Notes: a model not told the origin generated them from the sequence alone. Numbered from the stretch's first letter, positions 1 to 11,506 are shown. The stretch: DNA of 64,000 nt from Halichondria panicea (GCF_963675165.1 NC_087377.1:12572632-12636631), one strand, 5' to 3'. Translations and numbers: made by a program.

Positions 1-214
1 TCTGACGTCCACTCTCATCAACTTCAGTGAGATGAAGTCAGTGTCTGTACGTACTACATGCATGCATAATTATATAATAGCAATGTTACCTGTACGGCTG
101 TACTGCTACCAATTATTACAGTTGCATGCAATACAGCAGACAATCTCTGTTGCTGGTGAGTATATTAACACACAGATTTTTGTTGCACATGCTGCTGATT
201 GCATGTATAGGTAA

Positions 215-475
215 TTCAACCTCTCCATTAAACCCAAGAATATCATATCCCCCACTCAAAACCAGCTCAGCTCCCTCCTCTACTGGTGGTGTGTCTGTTG
301 TCATTTCTCCAACACCTCTCTCCGGATCACTATAGTCACCGTGGAGACCACCTCGGCACAGTTCAATATCTCCAACATTCCCTGTTGGACATGACCATCA
401 GACATGACCATCAGAGCAGTTAACTGTGCAATAGCCGTGACAACATGCATGATGATGATCCGTTCTATTGATCTA
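215..475 (+). pseudogene. Degenerate FN3 exon of receptor family (copy 0)
   Basis: This stretch matches the fibronectin III exon found reverse-oriented at 35305-35578, including the Ser-Ser-Thr-Gly-Gly-Val-Ser core and the ISPTPLS strand. It has lost bases in several places (for example between the TGGVSV and ISPTP segments), so no frame spans it. It belongs to the second FN3 class of the cluster, whose exon ends near VMMIPSIG rather than SQETSIIDLS. It is the 5' part of a broken unit that continues with the CCP exons at 567-776 and 978-1104. Confidence 0.6.
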
Positions 476-566
476 TTCTGACCTCACCACTTACGTCTGA
501 ATCTCAAGTATAAGGTTCAATCACTGTCACTGTAATTACTAGTAATTACTAGTCCCCTCGTCTCAG

Positions 567-776
567 ATCTCACCTGTGGCTCTCCTGCTGCATCGTCTAG
601 AGGTAGTGTGGACGTCCGTGTTGGGACACCACCCTTCTCACTGGGTTCACAGGTCACCTACCACTGTGACAAGGGACTGTTCTTCCCTGATGTAAGGACC
701 AGCACATGCACTGATGTGGGGGTAGGGGAGAGTGGGTGGAGAATCTTGAGAGCTTGGGTGTGCAGGGAGAGGCCAG
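567..776 (+). CDS. CCP/sushi exon of receptor copy 0
   Basis: The exon is bounded by TCTCAG/ and /GTGAAT, is 210 nt long and reads in one frame with phase-1 ends, like its paralogues at 7335-7523, 32378-32593 and 37977-38192. It encodes one CCP module with Cys in CGSP, YHC, STC and VC, and the module's late Trp. Relative to the intact copies a G has been lost from the G-run near 720 (5 G instead of 6). An extra G near 760 restores the frame, so residues between the two sites differ from all relatives. It is part of a unit truncated on its 3' side by a retrotransposon, so it is probably not expressed as a full receptor. Confidence 0.55.
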
Positions 777-977
777 GTGAATGTATATTATAGCTGTGTT
801 GAGTCAGTGCATTTTGCAAATGTATATGCATTAATTTATGAAGTACACCTTTTGACAGCATACACAATTACCGTCGCATGCATTATCAATAATGTTTGAG
901 TGCAAACATGTACACAATTGAATCACTGCTTTGACTGTCAATAATAGTCAACTTTCTGCTTCTTCTTGCTGAGCACT

Positions 978-1104
978 GCAATGGTTGAACGAGACAGTGT
1001 TGGAGGGAACAGTGCTGACTTACCAGTGTGACAATGGACTCTCACTGACTGGACCCAACGCCATCACTTGCACTAATGCTGGAGTCTGGACTTCAAACTA
1101 ATTA
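978..1104 (+). pseudogene. Truncated CCP exon (copy 0)
   Basis: This is the 3' portion of the last CCP exon of the family (NETVLEGTVLTYQC, TGPNAITC, NAGVW). Its 5' part, which should include the VNCT and PCNGA motifs, is missing. The match stops at about 1104, where the reverse-transcriptase fragment begins. No TM exon follows, so unit 0 is a broken gene. Confidence 0.65.
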
Positions 1105-2106
1105 TACACACACCATTGCCTCAGGAGGTAATTAGTTTGAACTATAGTAATAAGTCAATACTAGAGGAACATCTGATACAACATTGCCCAATCTCAACAA
1201 GGCAGTGGGGATTTATGCGTGCACGCTCAACTGTCTCTGCACTAATACAAGTTGTGGATGATTGGAGCAAAGCTATTGACAACAAAAGTGAGGTTGCTGT
1301 TGTTTTTCTGGACATACGTAAGGCATTTGATACAGTACCACATTTACCACTACTTCAAATAAACAGCTACCTCTTAAAGTGGCTTAAAAGTTACCTATTG
1401 AAGAGAAAGCAATTTGTAGTTGTGAATAGGCAAGCGTCTACCACTCTCCATGCTATGTCAGGTGTGCCTCAAGGATCAGTCTTAGGCCCATTGCTCTTTA
1501 TCATGTACATTAATAATGTCTCTGATGTAGTCTCAAGCGACACCCATCTAAATATGTTTGCAGATGACATGGCTATTTATAGAGTCATTAAATCCATTAA
1601 AGACTACGATACACTTCAGGAATATAGAGTCATTAAATCCATTAAAGACTACGATACAAATCAGGAATACATAAACAGTGTTGCTGCTTTCATGTCTGGC
1701 AAACACCTTCATTTCAACGCATCAAAATGTAAAGTGATGTTAATATCAAACAAGAGAAGTAGGTCCATCGAGCCACCCACATTTACAGTTAATGGCTTTT
1801 CCCTGGAGCGTGTGGAGACATTCAAGTATCTAGGAATCCAATTTTCATCGGATCTTTCTTGGCATTCCCACACTAAGGCACTTTGTAAGAAATCGAGAAA
1901 ACTTGTTGGACTGCTACACAGCAACTCATTCTCCCCCTACTGTTATGCTGAAACTATACAAATCTTTCATTAGACCAAATCTAGAGTATGCTTCAATTGT
2001 TTGGAACCCACACTTGAAATGCATTATCAAGGATTTGGAAAAAGTCCAGAAGTTTGCAATGAAGGTTTGCCTAAAGCAGTGGGACTATACTCTATCAGCT
2101 ATTTGA
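1105..2106 (+). mobile_element. 5'-truncated non-LTR retrotransposon reverse transcriptase fragment
   Basis: The reading frame from about 1116 encodes the palm and thumb of a LINE-type reverse transcriptase. Visible motifs are the QWGF..RSTVSAL block, VFLDIRKAFDTV (first catalytic Asp), SGVPQGSVLGPLLF, the catalytic FADD box at about 1558-1569 and the HFNASKCKVM block. The frame is lost near 1925-1950; the conserved KLYKSFIRPNLEYAS.VWNP stretch continues in another frame to 2106. A 45-nt segment (1578-1622) is repeated in tandem at 1623-1667, duplicating 15 residues just after FADD. No endonuclease domain or poly-A tail was seen. The family looks CR1/L2/jockey-like, but the clade is not certain. 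It is dead, and it interrupts a CCP exon. Confidence 0.8.
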
Positions 2107-2299
2107 AACAAGCAGCATGCAGAATAGCTGCAATAATTGATTGCTGCTCCAGGCTGCTCTAAGCCACACCCACTTCGTGAGCTAGTTTATTCGTTATTCG
2201 AGCTCTGATAGCTAGCTACACTGAGTCTGATTGGGCAACTACCATTATAATTATGGAGATATTTGCTCAAACCACTTAGACAACAACTCAGTTAGATGC

Positions 2300-2482
2300 C
2301 CTTCCCTTTATGTGCTCCTGCTTAAGCGAAAGTAAATCATGGCGAAAGCATTAGCCCAGCGCAGTTTGTAACACTCGTTGTTCTGGCATTAATTTTGTTT
2401 ATACTTGTGTACGTTGACTTCAATAACATGACTTGTGGTTTTTCTGACTTCCTCAATAGAGGGTGTGTTCAATCATAGGTGA
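2300..2482 (+). promoter_or_regulatory. Conserved 5' flank of receptor copies (putative promoter region)
   Basis: The bases upstream of the signal-peptide exon are shared with the flank upstream of copy 3 (34050-34170, reverse strand) and in part with copy 5 (39350-39395). The most constant block is TGTGGTTTTTCTGACTTCCT, starting at 2434, followed by TCAATAGAGGGTGTGTT. Sharing may reflect recent duplication rather than constraint. No clear TATA box was identified. Confidence 0.35.
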
Positions 2483-2513
2483 TTGTTGTTGATGTATCTA
2501 GCTAGCTCCTGCA

Positions 2514-4517
2514 ATGCAAGTACAGACAGTTCTTATTATCAGCATCCAGCTGTTTTCTTTTGCTGCAGGTAAGTTATAATACATATACATACATGCATGT
2601 TCACTGGAACACACATTTTTACAGCCACTCTGACATCCACCTCCACTGTGGCTTGTCCTGATGACACGGTCACCTTCACCTGCATTCTGCCTGGTAGCTT
2701 CATACAATGGAGGGCCATGCAAGGCCAAGTATCTTTGTTCAGCATATCGTTGGATACTAGCAACACTGATGAGACACGTGGTAATCCAGCATTCCGAGGT
2801 GTTCTTACTGACTCCAGTGGACCTCTCACTGCCACTCTCACCTCACTGTCTGAGGCCTCCATTGTAGAGGGTACTATGGTGGAGTGTGTGGGAGAGAACT
2901 CACGAGAGGGTCCTCTCACTATCACTGTGGCTGGTGAGTTCTTTGTTTGGAACATAACATTGTGGAACAAGTATCACTGATACACCCATAGATCCACCCT
3001 CTCCTCCACTCAACCCACGAGTATCCTCCACTTTAAATCAACCCAGTTCCTCTAATATCTCTCTGAATTGGGACCCTCCTTCCTCTACTGGTGGTGTGTC
3101 CGTCATGTATGTCCTCACCATCTCCCCAACACCTCTCTCCGAGTCACCAGTCACCGTGGAGACAACCTCTGCACAGATCACTGTCCTATATAACATTCCT
3201 TACAATGTAACCACCAGAGCTGTCAACTGTGCTGGAATGAGTCAAGAAGTCTAATTGTGGATCTTAGTAAGCCATTCCATGGTCGTAATTATTATAACAC
3301 ATGCATGTATATATTGTACTCTTTCTCAGTTTTGTGCCCCACACCGTCTACTGCTGCTGGTGTGACCATCACCAACACACCTCCTGTCACTATTGGTGGA
3401 TCCATGCTCACCTTCACTTGCGGTGGACCCAATGAAGTGATAACCTCAACCTGTGGCAGTAGTGGGTGGTCTCCTGACCCTGGGACCTTCGACTGTGGCA
3501 CCCCAGTTACAGGTATCATACATGGGAAACTAACTCTCTAAAAGGAATGTTGATCTCATGCATTAGATCGATCCCCCATCAGTCACCTGTGGCTCTCCAA
3601 CTGCACCATCCAGAGGCAGTGTGGACATCAGTGGAGGGACACCACCCTTCTCACTGGGTTCAGAGGTCACCTTCCACTGTAATGAGGGACTGTTCCTCCC
3701 TAATGTGAGGACCAGCACATGCACTGATGTGGGGGTAGGGGAGAGTGGGTGGAGAATCCCGGGAGCTTGGTGTGCAGGGAGAGGCCAGGTGAAATGTAGC
3801 TGTTTAGAAGCTTGATTTTTCTGTCAAAAAAGTTGTTTATGTGACTGCATGCATGTGTACAATTGTACTGCCTTTGTTCCACATGTCATTTCTTAGTATT
3901 CTGCAATGGCAGGTCATTAATGGGTGCTCATGTTGAGCTGATGAGATACAAAGATGTATACTCACAGTTATTTTCTGACCGTCCCTATATATATAGTCAA
4001 CTGCACTGTACCTGCTGAGCCGTGCAATGGTGCTATATTGGACTATGAGAGGTTGAATGAGACAGTGTTGGAGGGAACAGTGCTGACTTACCAGTGTGAC
4101 AATGGATTCTCACTGACTGGACCCAACACCATCACTTGCACTAATGCTGGAGTCTGGAGTACTAAGCCTGAGGCAATCGTGTGTGTACTTATGACTGAAG
4201 GTGATGAGCTTTGTAATATTGTATACTATCTACTATCTCATTTCACAGTTTCTACTATCGCTCCCTTGTTCTCCACTTCTGCAACTGTCGCTATCAGTGT
4301 GGTCATCACTTTAATTGTCACTCTAGTCATTGGATTCCTCACTGGACTCCTAGTGATGCATCTTTTCTCTCGTAAGAAGGCAGTGTACTTCCCGGCAACT
4401 GAAGGACAAGCTAACGCAGCGTCCACTACACCAGTTGGTCCTGTTTATGAGGAAATGTCACCCAAAGAGGACATTGAACTCAACACAAACCAGGCGTACG
4501 GACCATTAGGACTGTGA
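2514..4517 (+). pseudogene. Receptor copy 1: SP-Ig-FN3-CCP-CCP-CCP-TM, frameshifted
   Basis: Seven exons can be placed: 2514-2568 (signal peptide MQVQTVLIISIQLFSFAA), 2625-2933 (Ig-like, VACPDD...FTC...VECVG), 2992-3266 (FN3), 3330-3512 (short CCP-like), about 3567-3788 (CCP), 3997-4200 (CCP) and 4249-4517 (TM plus tail). Exons join in phase 1. The FN3 exon is 275 nt instead of 276; the missing base near 3249 creates a TAA at 3252-3254. The fourth-module exon has a 7-nt insertion at its 5' end and 5 instead of 6 G near 3731, so it is out of frame. The other exons are open. The tail has KK next to the membrane, then VYEEM and NQAYGPLGL. Either this is a young pseudogene or the assembly has indel errors; intact relatives argue that the ancestral product was a type I cell-surface receptor. 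Confidence 0.7.
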
Positions 4518-5450
4518 CAGTTGTTCACTCTTAATTTTAATACAATAGCATTCAATAATGCGATCATTCTGGCATTTCGTTTGTTTATAGACCTATGCAT
4601 AGACTCGCTATAGTTTAATATACATTTGTAGATAGTGTTAATTAATGCCTATAATTCTAATACTAATCATAATTATATAGATTGTCTCATGCAATGACAT
4701 CTATATATCCCTATATGATTAATATACAGGTTATAATTATTTTTTGCTGTAAAACCTTATAATGTGGTTTTTCTGACTTCCTCAATCAGACTGAAATAGA
4801 ATAAAGTGGTGTGTTTCTTTATGCCTATGAACCAAGTGATCAAACTCGACAGTTATTATAACTACGCCTTATTTACTGATTCAGTCCGTATCCTAGGTGA
4901 TGTCCAGTAATTATATTATATAATTACTTCCCCCAGGCACTATTCTTATAATCTACTTCCTCAGCAGATTTGAATTGATATGATGCATCTTGACAAAATT
5001 TGGTACATTGCACACAATAAAATTTAAAAATGTTGTGTAAGCTTAGCGCTTGACAGTATTGAACTGAACTAGCTGAAGCCTGTAATCAAATTCTTGCTCT
5101 GTGCTTTCTCAGTAGTCAAGGCTGTGGCTCAGAAGTAGACAATTACAAGTAGACTGTGGTGTTGTTGACAATAACAGACTAGTTCAGAGCTACAGTACAG
5201 GTAGCTAGCTAGCTAGCTAGCTACCTGTACAAACCTCACAGCTGCATTTAGTGGTGGGCGGGTCTGGTCAAAGTTTATGCATGGCTTCCAGCTAGCTGAA
5301 CCTAGCTAGCTCTCATGTAGCTCCACAGTAGTACTGCTAGTTCTATGCCTGTAACTGTTCTAACTGCATAATTCTGAGGCTGTGAGAGCAAGTTTTACTG
5401 TCTCCACTGATGTTCAAATGACTGTTTTGCTGTTTTTGCAGTAAATAAAT
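4518..5450. other. Intergenic, 3' flank of copy 1
   Basis: No coding exon was recognised. The block TGTGGTTTTTCTGACTTCCT recurs at about 4763, followed by a stretch (GAACCAAGTGATCAA, 4830-4844) shared with the 3' flank of copy 2 at about 8507. An AGCT tetranucleotide run lies at 5203-5222. The rest is AT-rich and unassigned. Confidence 0.5.
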
Positions 5451-5452
5451 CA

Positions 5453-5560
5453 GTTGTTGACTGGTTGCCTAGTAATTATGGTTTATAAACAACCTCAGCC
5501 TCGGGCTGCGCCCTCGGCATTGGTTGTTTATAAGCCATAATTACTAGTCAACCAGTCAAT
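5453..5560. repeat. Hairpin/foldback repeat (MITE-like)
   Basis: Two arms of about 45 nt are inverted copies: TTGTTGACTGGTTGCCTAGT at 5453 pairs with ACTAGTCAACCAGTCAATAA ending near 5559. The loop contains the GC-rich stretch CTCGGGCTGCGCCCTCGGC. Length and structure fit a small non-autonomous element; no target duplication was identified with confidence. Confidence 0.55.
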
Positions 5561-5569
5561 AACTATAAC

Positions 5570-6095
5570 TCGGTGTGCGGTAGTATGTGCATAACACCCT
5601 AGCTTTCAGCTATTGTTTTCCTTGCAACTTTCATTATTATTCATTGAGACAATGTAAACAATACATGTAGCACTGCATCTGTTCGCATAAACTGATGAAC
5701 AAATAACAACAATTAATTATACAACTGCATGTTACTGTTCTGTCAGACTTGTCCATCCTGCAGCAAAAATAAATCACAGTACAATAAGTATTTGTAAGAA
5801 AAACAATTAATATTATTAACGTGTGGTGCAAGCTGCGCTGTGCTAATGCCTAGCTCTCGCCATGTTTTGCTTCACTCAAAAAGTATTAGAGGGTACACAT
5901 ATATAAGAGGTAGACTCGGGGGAGTGGCTGAAGTGACTAAATTTAAATGTACATGCATAGGTAAAGTCATCCTAAGCCTAAGCTTAATGAGCAGAGAATT
6001 GAGTTTATGTGTTCATAGAAAGTTTTATGCAGTAAACTGCAAAGACTCACGTTTGATTGTGTTGTTCTCTTCTCCCTCCGAGGATCATAAAACTT
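5570..6095 (-). repeat. Segmentally duplicated 3'-flank block with HEAT-gene exon remnant
   Basis: This block is related, in the same orientation, to 8560-9130 and, inverted, to 30900-31560. Shared landmarks are the CAGACTTGTC..TCCTGCAGCAAAA segment, the TAAAGTC.TCCTAAGCCTAA segment and TTCTCCCTCCGAGGATCAT at the end. The last is the reverse complement of the 3' end of the HEAT-like exon at 30819-30928. The block therefore marks a duplication unit covering a receptor plus the end of a convergent neighbour gene. The exon itself is mostly lost here. Confidence 0.55.
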
Positions 6096-6248
6096 AGTGT
6101 CCTAATTGATATTGAATAGCTCAGCAACATTATTATCCAATCTACCACAGAAACCAATATCAACATTGACAAGTTGACAGCACGTTCCCGAGCTTCTAAA
6201 GCTGCTATTGCTAGATCTAGCTAGGTACATCAACGCTCGCACCACAAC

Positions 6249-8359
6249 ATGGTTGAATTTTGGATTAAGATGGCCTTGATACTTCAAAGCCTGTACAAAA
6301 CGGCAAGTGCAAGTAAGAATACAGTATTAAATTAATTAAATGCATGCATAATTATGCAGATTCTGCTTTGATGTCTAGCGCTGGTGATGGCTTGGCCTGC
6401 CCCACTATCTCAGTGGTATTCACCTGCTCTGTTAATAGAAGAAGTTCACTTTTGTGGGAAGTGGATCCTCCACCTGGCGTGGTTACTGCGCAGTTGACAC
6501 AAGTGGTGTCTTCTGCTTCTACTGAGCTATTACAAATAGGGGTAGAAGGTTTCATGTTTCAAGCAGCTAGAACTGAATTCAGTAGTAATAGCCTCACCTC
6601 TACCCTCACCACAGTCACGGAGGTGTCCTTGCTGAACGGCACCGTTGTGCGTTGTATTGGAGAAGCAACAGAATCCCTAACAATCATCGTTGCAGGTGAG
6701 ACATATAGCCTCATAATCAGTATATACAATGATTCTCAGTCTTACAGAGCCACCTACTTCTCCATCTGCTCCAACGGTAATTTCACAACAAAACCAACCC
6801 AGTTCCTCTATTATCACTCTGGACTAGGACTCCCCCTCCTCTACTGGTGGTGTGTCTGTCAGGTATGTCCTCACCATCTCTCCAACACCTCTCTCTGGGT
6901 CACCAGTCACCGTGGAGACCACCTCAGCACAGATCACTGTTTCCTACAACACTCCCTACACATGTGACAATCAGAGCTGTCAACTGTGCTGGCTCTAGTA
7001 CTGATGTGATGGTGATGATTCCTTTTATTGGTTAGATATTACACGTATACTAGAATCACTGTTGGTTAGATATTACACGTACTAGCTTCACTGTAATTTA
7101 ATCTGCTGCAGTTACCTGCCCCTCCAACCCAACACCTGCCGATCGAGTGACCATTAATAGTGCTCCACCACTGCCTGCACTAGTAGGATCAACTCTTAGC
7201 TTCACTTGCAATGGACAGATGGTACCAGCAACCTGTGAGAGTAATGGACGATGGTCACCTGACCCCACCACATACGTTTGTCTCTCAGGTAGGTATATTC
7301 ACTGTCATGACTGTATACTATAGTCTTTTCTCAGATCTCACCTGTGGCTCTCCTGCTGCACCATCCAATGGCAGTGTGGACGTCAGTGGTAGGACACCAC
7401 CCTTCTCACTGGGTTCAGAGGTCACCTATCACTGTGACGATGGACTGTTCCCCCTTGATGTGAGGACAGAGTGGGGAGAGTGGGTGGAGAATCCTGGGAG
7501 CTTGGTGTGCAGGGAGAGGCCAGGTGAAATGTAGTTGGGCAAATATTTAGGCTTCCCAAACCACACTGGTAAGTGTGATAACAGATAAGCCTCTAGAGTG
7601 GGTGGCGTTGGGTTTTTTTAGAGTTTCACAAAAGCATCCTTGAAGCATGTAAATAAGTTGGCTTGGCCTTGGTTTAGAGGCATAACTAAAAGTTATTTCT
7701 GCAATGTAAAATTGTATTATGTATGTACACCGCCTTTGTTCCACACTTCTTAATTACATGTATTCAATGGCAGGTTATTGGATGCTCGTGTTGAGCTGAT
7801 TGAGATACAAACATGTACTCATAGTCATTTTTTCTGACCGTCCCTATAGTCAACTGCACCCTTCCTACTGAGCCTTGCAATGGTGCTATAGTTGAGTATG
7901 AGAGGTTGAACGAGACAGTGTTGGAGGGAACAGTGCTGACCTACCAGTGTGACAATGGATTCTCACTGACTGGACCCAACACCATCACTTGCACTAATGC
8001 TGGAGTCTGGAGCACTGAGCCTGAGGCAATCATGTGTGTAGGTCAGTAATTGTTTGCTATCCCAAAATTAATACAGTCATATCTCACAGTTTCTACTGTC
8101 GCTCCCTTGTTCTCCACTTCTGCAACTGTCGCTATCAGTGTGGTCATCACTTTCATTGTCACTCTAGTCGTTGGATTCCTCACTGGACTGCTAGTGATGT
8201 ATCTTTTCTTTCGTAAGAAAGCAGTGTACTTCCCCAGCAACTGAAGGACAAACTAACGCAGCGTCCACTGCACCAGCTGGTCCTGTTTATGAGAAGGTGT
8301 CACCCAAAGAGGAGATTGAACTCAACACAAACCAGGCGTATGGACCATTAGGACTGTGA
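6249..8359 (+). pseudogene. Receptor copy 2: SP-Ig-FN3-CCP-CCP-CCP-TM, multiple lesions
   Basis: Exons: 6249-6312 (signal-like MVEFWIKMALILQSLYKTASA), 6360-6695 (divergent Ig-like, LACPTISVVFTC...VVRCIG), about 6748-7031 (FN3), 7112-7288 (short CCP-like), 7335-7523 (CCP lacking the STC cysteine), 7850-8041 (CCP) and 8100-8359 (TM and tail). Lesions are a Trp-to-stop TAG at 6835-6837 in FN3, a 1-nt insertion near 6960, and a 1-nt insertion near 8235 that stops translation at 8242-8244. The Ig and FN3 exons belong to the second class of the cluster (FN3 ending VMVMIPFIG), like copies 0 and 4. The CCP and TM exons resemble class 1, so the locus may be recombinant. Open Ig and short-CCP exons suggest recent loss. 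Confidence 0.7.
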
Positions 8360-8399
8360 AACTCGTTCACTCTTTATAAATAGCATTCAACAACTTATA

Positions 8400-9170
8400 A
8401 TTATAGAGGTTGTAAACCTCCCAACCACGAGGGCGTAGCCCAAGTTATAGATCTATGTGGTTTTTCTCTCAATCAGAAAATTGAGTACACGTGTTTTTTC
8501 TTCATGAACCAAGTGATCAATCAAGCTCAGCATGCAGTTATTAATTATGCCTCGATGTGCGGTAATAATAATTTATTATACCCTAGCTTTCAGTATAATT
8601 ATAAATTGTTATTTGCAACTTTCATAAAATAATAATGGCATTGTTTATATTCAGCATCGGATATGTATAATTGAGAACAATGCAAACAATAGCTGCATCT
8701 GTTCACATAATTATTTAAACTGATGAACAAAGAGTAAACGTACACATAATTATATTGCTTCAAATGTAAGAAAAACAACAAGCTATATAATTGTACATTG
8801 TATACTGTTCTTTCAGACTTGTCAAGATTCCTGCAGCAAAATATGGAACATCAGGACATAAAGATCTGGCATGAAGTTAGGATATTAATTAAGCAATAAT
8901 AATGCCGAAGTAGAAAGGAGGAGAGAGTGGCTGAAGGGATCGAATGTACATAGGTAAAGTCGTCCTAAGCCTAATTAAGCTTAATAAGCAGGACTTTGAT
9001 TGTAATGTAGTAAACGATAGACATTACGCAAAGACTCACATTGGATTATGTTGTTTTATTCTCCCTCTGAGGATCATTCTCCCCAGCAGCTGACAGAAGA
9101 GTGAAGTGAGACAGTCCACTCCAGCAAACTGCACCAGGCATTGTCACTGCTCTGTGAGGGGGGGGGGGGG
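8400..9170 (-). repeat. Duplicated 3'-flank block with HEAT-like exon remnant
   Basis: This follows copy 2 just as 5570-6095 follows copy 1. The reverse strand at about 9053-9160 matches the exon at 30819-30928 (SSDNA.VQ.AGVDCLTS core) with indels; a poly-G run (9159-9170) follows. The exon is no longer cleanly open. It represents the end of a neighbour gene converging on the receptor. Confidence 0.55.
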
Positions 9171-9284
9171 TGCATGTAAATAACTGTATGTAGATCTACA
9201 TCATCAATATTGAAATAGCTAGGAAACAAGGACACAAAGTGTTTCTATACCATTGAAAGTAATGGCTCCTACACAGTCCTAACA

Positions 9285-9363
9285 ACTCACCAGTCAGTCC
9301 ATAGAAGATGCAGCTCGAGGTGTCTCTTAAACACTCCCTCACCCAGCGACTTGGGCAGGCAAC
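9285..9363 (-). pseudogene. Isolated exon of a HEAT-like gene
   Basis: On the reverse strand an exon-like segment lies between a CACAG acceptor and a GTGAGT donor. It reads CLPKSLGEGVFKRHLELHLLWTD. It lies upstream of, and in the same orientation as, the exon remnant at 9053-9160, so both probably derive from one gene. Function is not recognised and no complete gene is present. Confidence 0.35.
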
Positions 9364-9544
9364 TGTGGACAGAGAAAGGGAGAGAAAAACATTAAACACA
9401 CTCGAAAAGAAGTGAGAGAGAGAATTTCAAGTTGAGAAGGGAACTGAAGGGGGGGGGGGGGGGGGGGTACAATACTTATACTCTGGCCTCAATTTACATC
9501 ACACACAAGCTGTACTCAACACTGAATACTTAGATTACGGTGGC

Positions 9545-10022
9545 CCTGAGCGCTACTAGTATAGTTCACCTTAGCTACTTAATAGTTCAACTACCTTAGC
9601 TACTTCGAAGTTGACCCGGCTTTGAACTGTATGTTAATTCTGTAGCCATGCTCGACTACATAGCGACCCACTACATACTGATATACAGGTACTGAGGACT
9701 ATCTGCAGCCGGTCAGTTCTACCCTATTGGTAACAGCAATGCAATTAAGACAAGAGTACCACACCATGCAGAACCCCATTGTTAAGTACAGAATTTTGAC
9801 AATTGTGCGTTGGTAAGTAGATGATGGAGATATAGGCCAGAACACGCATGCTTCACACCTTCAGCACACCACTTGAAGTCATACTCAAAGCCATGTAGCT
9901 ATAGTTATGATCACCAAGCATAGTTTAAAGGTCACCAACTACACCAACTTCGAAAGGTTAAGTAGCTAAGGTAGTTGAACTATCAAGTAGCTAAGGTGAA
10001 CTACTAGTAGCACTCAGTGCCC
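9545..10022. repeat. MITE with about 70-bp terminal inverted repeats
   Basis: The left end (GCGCTACTAGTATAGTTCAC) and right end are inverted copies over roughly 70 nt, containing CACCTTAGCTACTT and AGTTCAACTACCTTAGCTAC. The central 300 nt have no recognised coding. A target duplication could not be fixed. Confidence 0.55.
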
Positions 10023-10044
10023 CCATACTTGGATCCTTGCGCGT

Positions 10045-10255
10045 CACTATAGTGACCACCATCACATGTACCACATGCACATCTACAAAAGACCCTTATC
10101 ACACACATCTTTGTACATGATCAGTACACCTAATCTACACAACATCATCATACCTTTATCCCATACCCCACTACACCCTCAATCACATAGCATATCCACA
10201 CACATCACACACCCTCACCCTTCTCCACGGCTCTCCTGATTTGTAATAGTGTGAG
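10045..10255 (-). repeat. Copy of the interspersed block found at 27.4 and 29.9 kb
   Basis: The reverse complement matches the sequence that follows the DNPDQQMY exon at 27450-27600 and 29880-30070 (ATTGAGGGTGTAGTGG and GGGATAAAGGTATG segments) and, more weakly, 36720-36830. It is intronic sequence of the duplicated HEAT-like gene. Confidence 0.55.
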
Positions 10256-10353
10256 TCCACACATCATCCAGTACAACTGCTGAGTACAGCTTTAGGATCG
10301 GTGAGTACGTAATGGCTTGAAATTATGCTGTGCACAACTTCCCTCTCATGCAG

Positions 10354-11047
10354 GTGGCTGTCCTGTGTTGACTAACCCCATGAATGGAGCCTTTGGACCA
10401 GTCTTCAGCAGATTATCAGGATCCACAGTAACCATCCAGTGTGACGCTGGATATATATCTGCTATTGCTATGGTGACATGTGATGATGCACTGATGTGGA
10501 GTCCAGACTCTGAGGCTATTGAGTGTACATTACTACCCACACTCCCTCCCACAACTCGTGAGTTGAGTTCTTGGTTTTTACAAAACTTATTATGTTTTCA
10601 CCTCATAGCTCCAATGAACTGCACAGTTCCACTATCCTCACCACGGAATGGCACCATCAGTGATCATTCAGTACCAGCTATTCCTGGTACTTATGTGACC
10701 TTCCAGTGTGACGCTGGACTGTTCCCTGGGGGGATAATGACTGCCACCTGTCTAGCTACGGGAGAGTGGGACAGGATCCCGGGGGAGATCGTCTGCAGAA
10801 ATGATTCCAGTAAGTGACTTCATTATTCATGAACATCCTCCATTTTGTGTATACCCAGTTTCGTGTGTCCTGCCTGCCCATCCACTCAATGGAGCTTTAC
10901 TCAACACCACGTCTCAGAACACTAACTTGACTGAAGGTTCAGTCTTTACCTTCCAATGTGATCCTGGGTTCTCACCGGTGGGTGCAGTGACTGTCACTTG
11001 TAACAACTCTGGTCTCTGGGATCCTGACCCAGCTCTATTGGAGTGTT
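10354..11047 (+). CDS. Three CCP/sushi exons of a second receptor family
   Basis: Three exons, each coding one CCP module, lie at 10354-10557, 10609-10809 and 10859-11047. Acceptors and donors are canonical, and all junctions are phase 1. Lengths are 204, 201 and 189 nt. Each module has four Cys and a Trp before the last Cys: GGCPV..IQC..VTC..MWSPDSEAIEC; MNCTV..FQC..ATC..EWDRIPGEIVC; SCVLP..FQC..VTC..LWDPDPALLEC. No signal exon was recognised upstream and no TM exon directly downstream. The next 6.5 kb are repeats and an opposite-strand gene, after which a related but decayed set appears at 17.7 kb. These exons are therefore either the ectodomain of the gene whose tail lies at 18029-22641 or a separate partial copy. 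A binding role is inferred from the fold only. Confidence 0.7.
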
Positions 11048-11102
11048 GTACGTAGATCTACGCATATGAGTAGTCATAAACTAGCTGGTACAACGATATA
11101 CG

Positions 11103-11232
11103 TACCGTAAATGCGCAAAAATTTCAAGGCATGCACTTACAAATGTACCAGAAACACTCCCAGGCCACGCCTTTAATCTTTGCACGTTATAGCAGATAAA
11201 TTAGCAAAATTAAGCCCCTCGAAAATTTGGCA
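11103..11232. repeat. Degenerate copy of the CCGTATAGCG MITE
   Basis: It shares CACGCCTTTA.ATCTTGCACGTTATAGCAG and TTAAGCCCCTCGAAAATTT.G with the well-preserved element at 51367-51592. Terminal bases have decayed, and no TA duplication is evident. Confidence 0.5.
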
Positions 11233-11235
11233 CTG

Positions 11236-11500
11236 TACTATATAGCTCAAGGTACATTTGTATACAGTAGACTCTCGCTATTCTGGCTCTCTGAAGTATG
11301 GCCACCCCGATATATACCTGCATGCCATTTGGTTTGGCACAGATTGCACAAAACTCACCCTGAAATGCGGCCACTCGCTATATTCCGTGTACTGGCTGCC
11401 CCTCACTAGGTTTCAATGTACGTTTATTACGGCCGGATACGATGTTTTGGGTGTGGTTTGGCAGATAAAATTGGATTACACTTAAATATAAGAGCAGAAT
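11236..11500. other. Probable decayed DNA transposon end; no gene seen
   Basis: CAGTAGACTCTCGCTATTCT near 11266 resembles the ends of pogo/Tigger-type MITEs. Short open frames here have no recognisable domain. Confidence 0.3.
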
Positions 11501-11506
11501 AATTTA

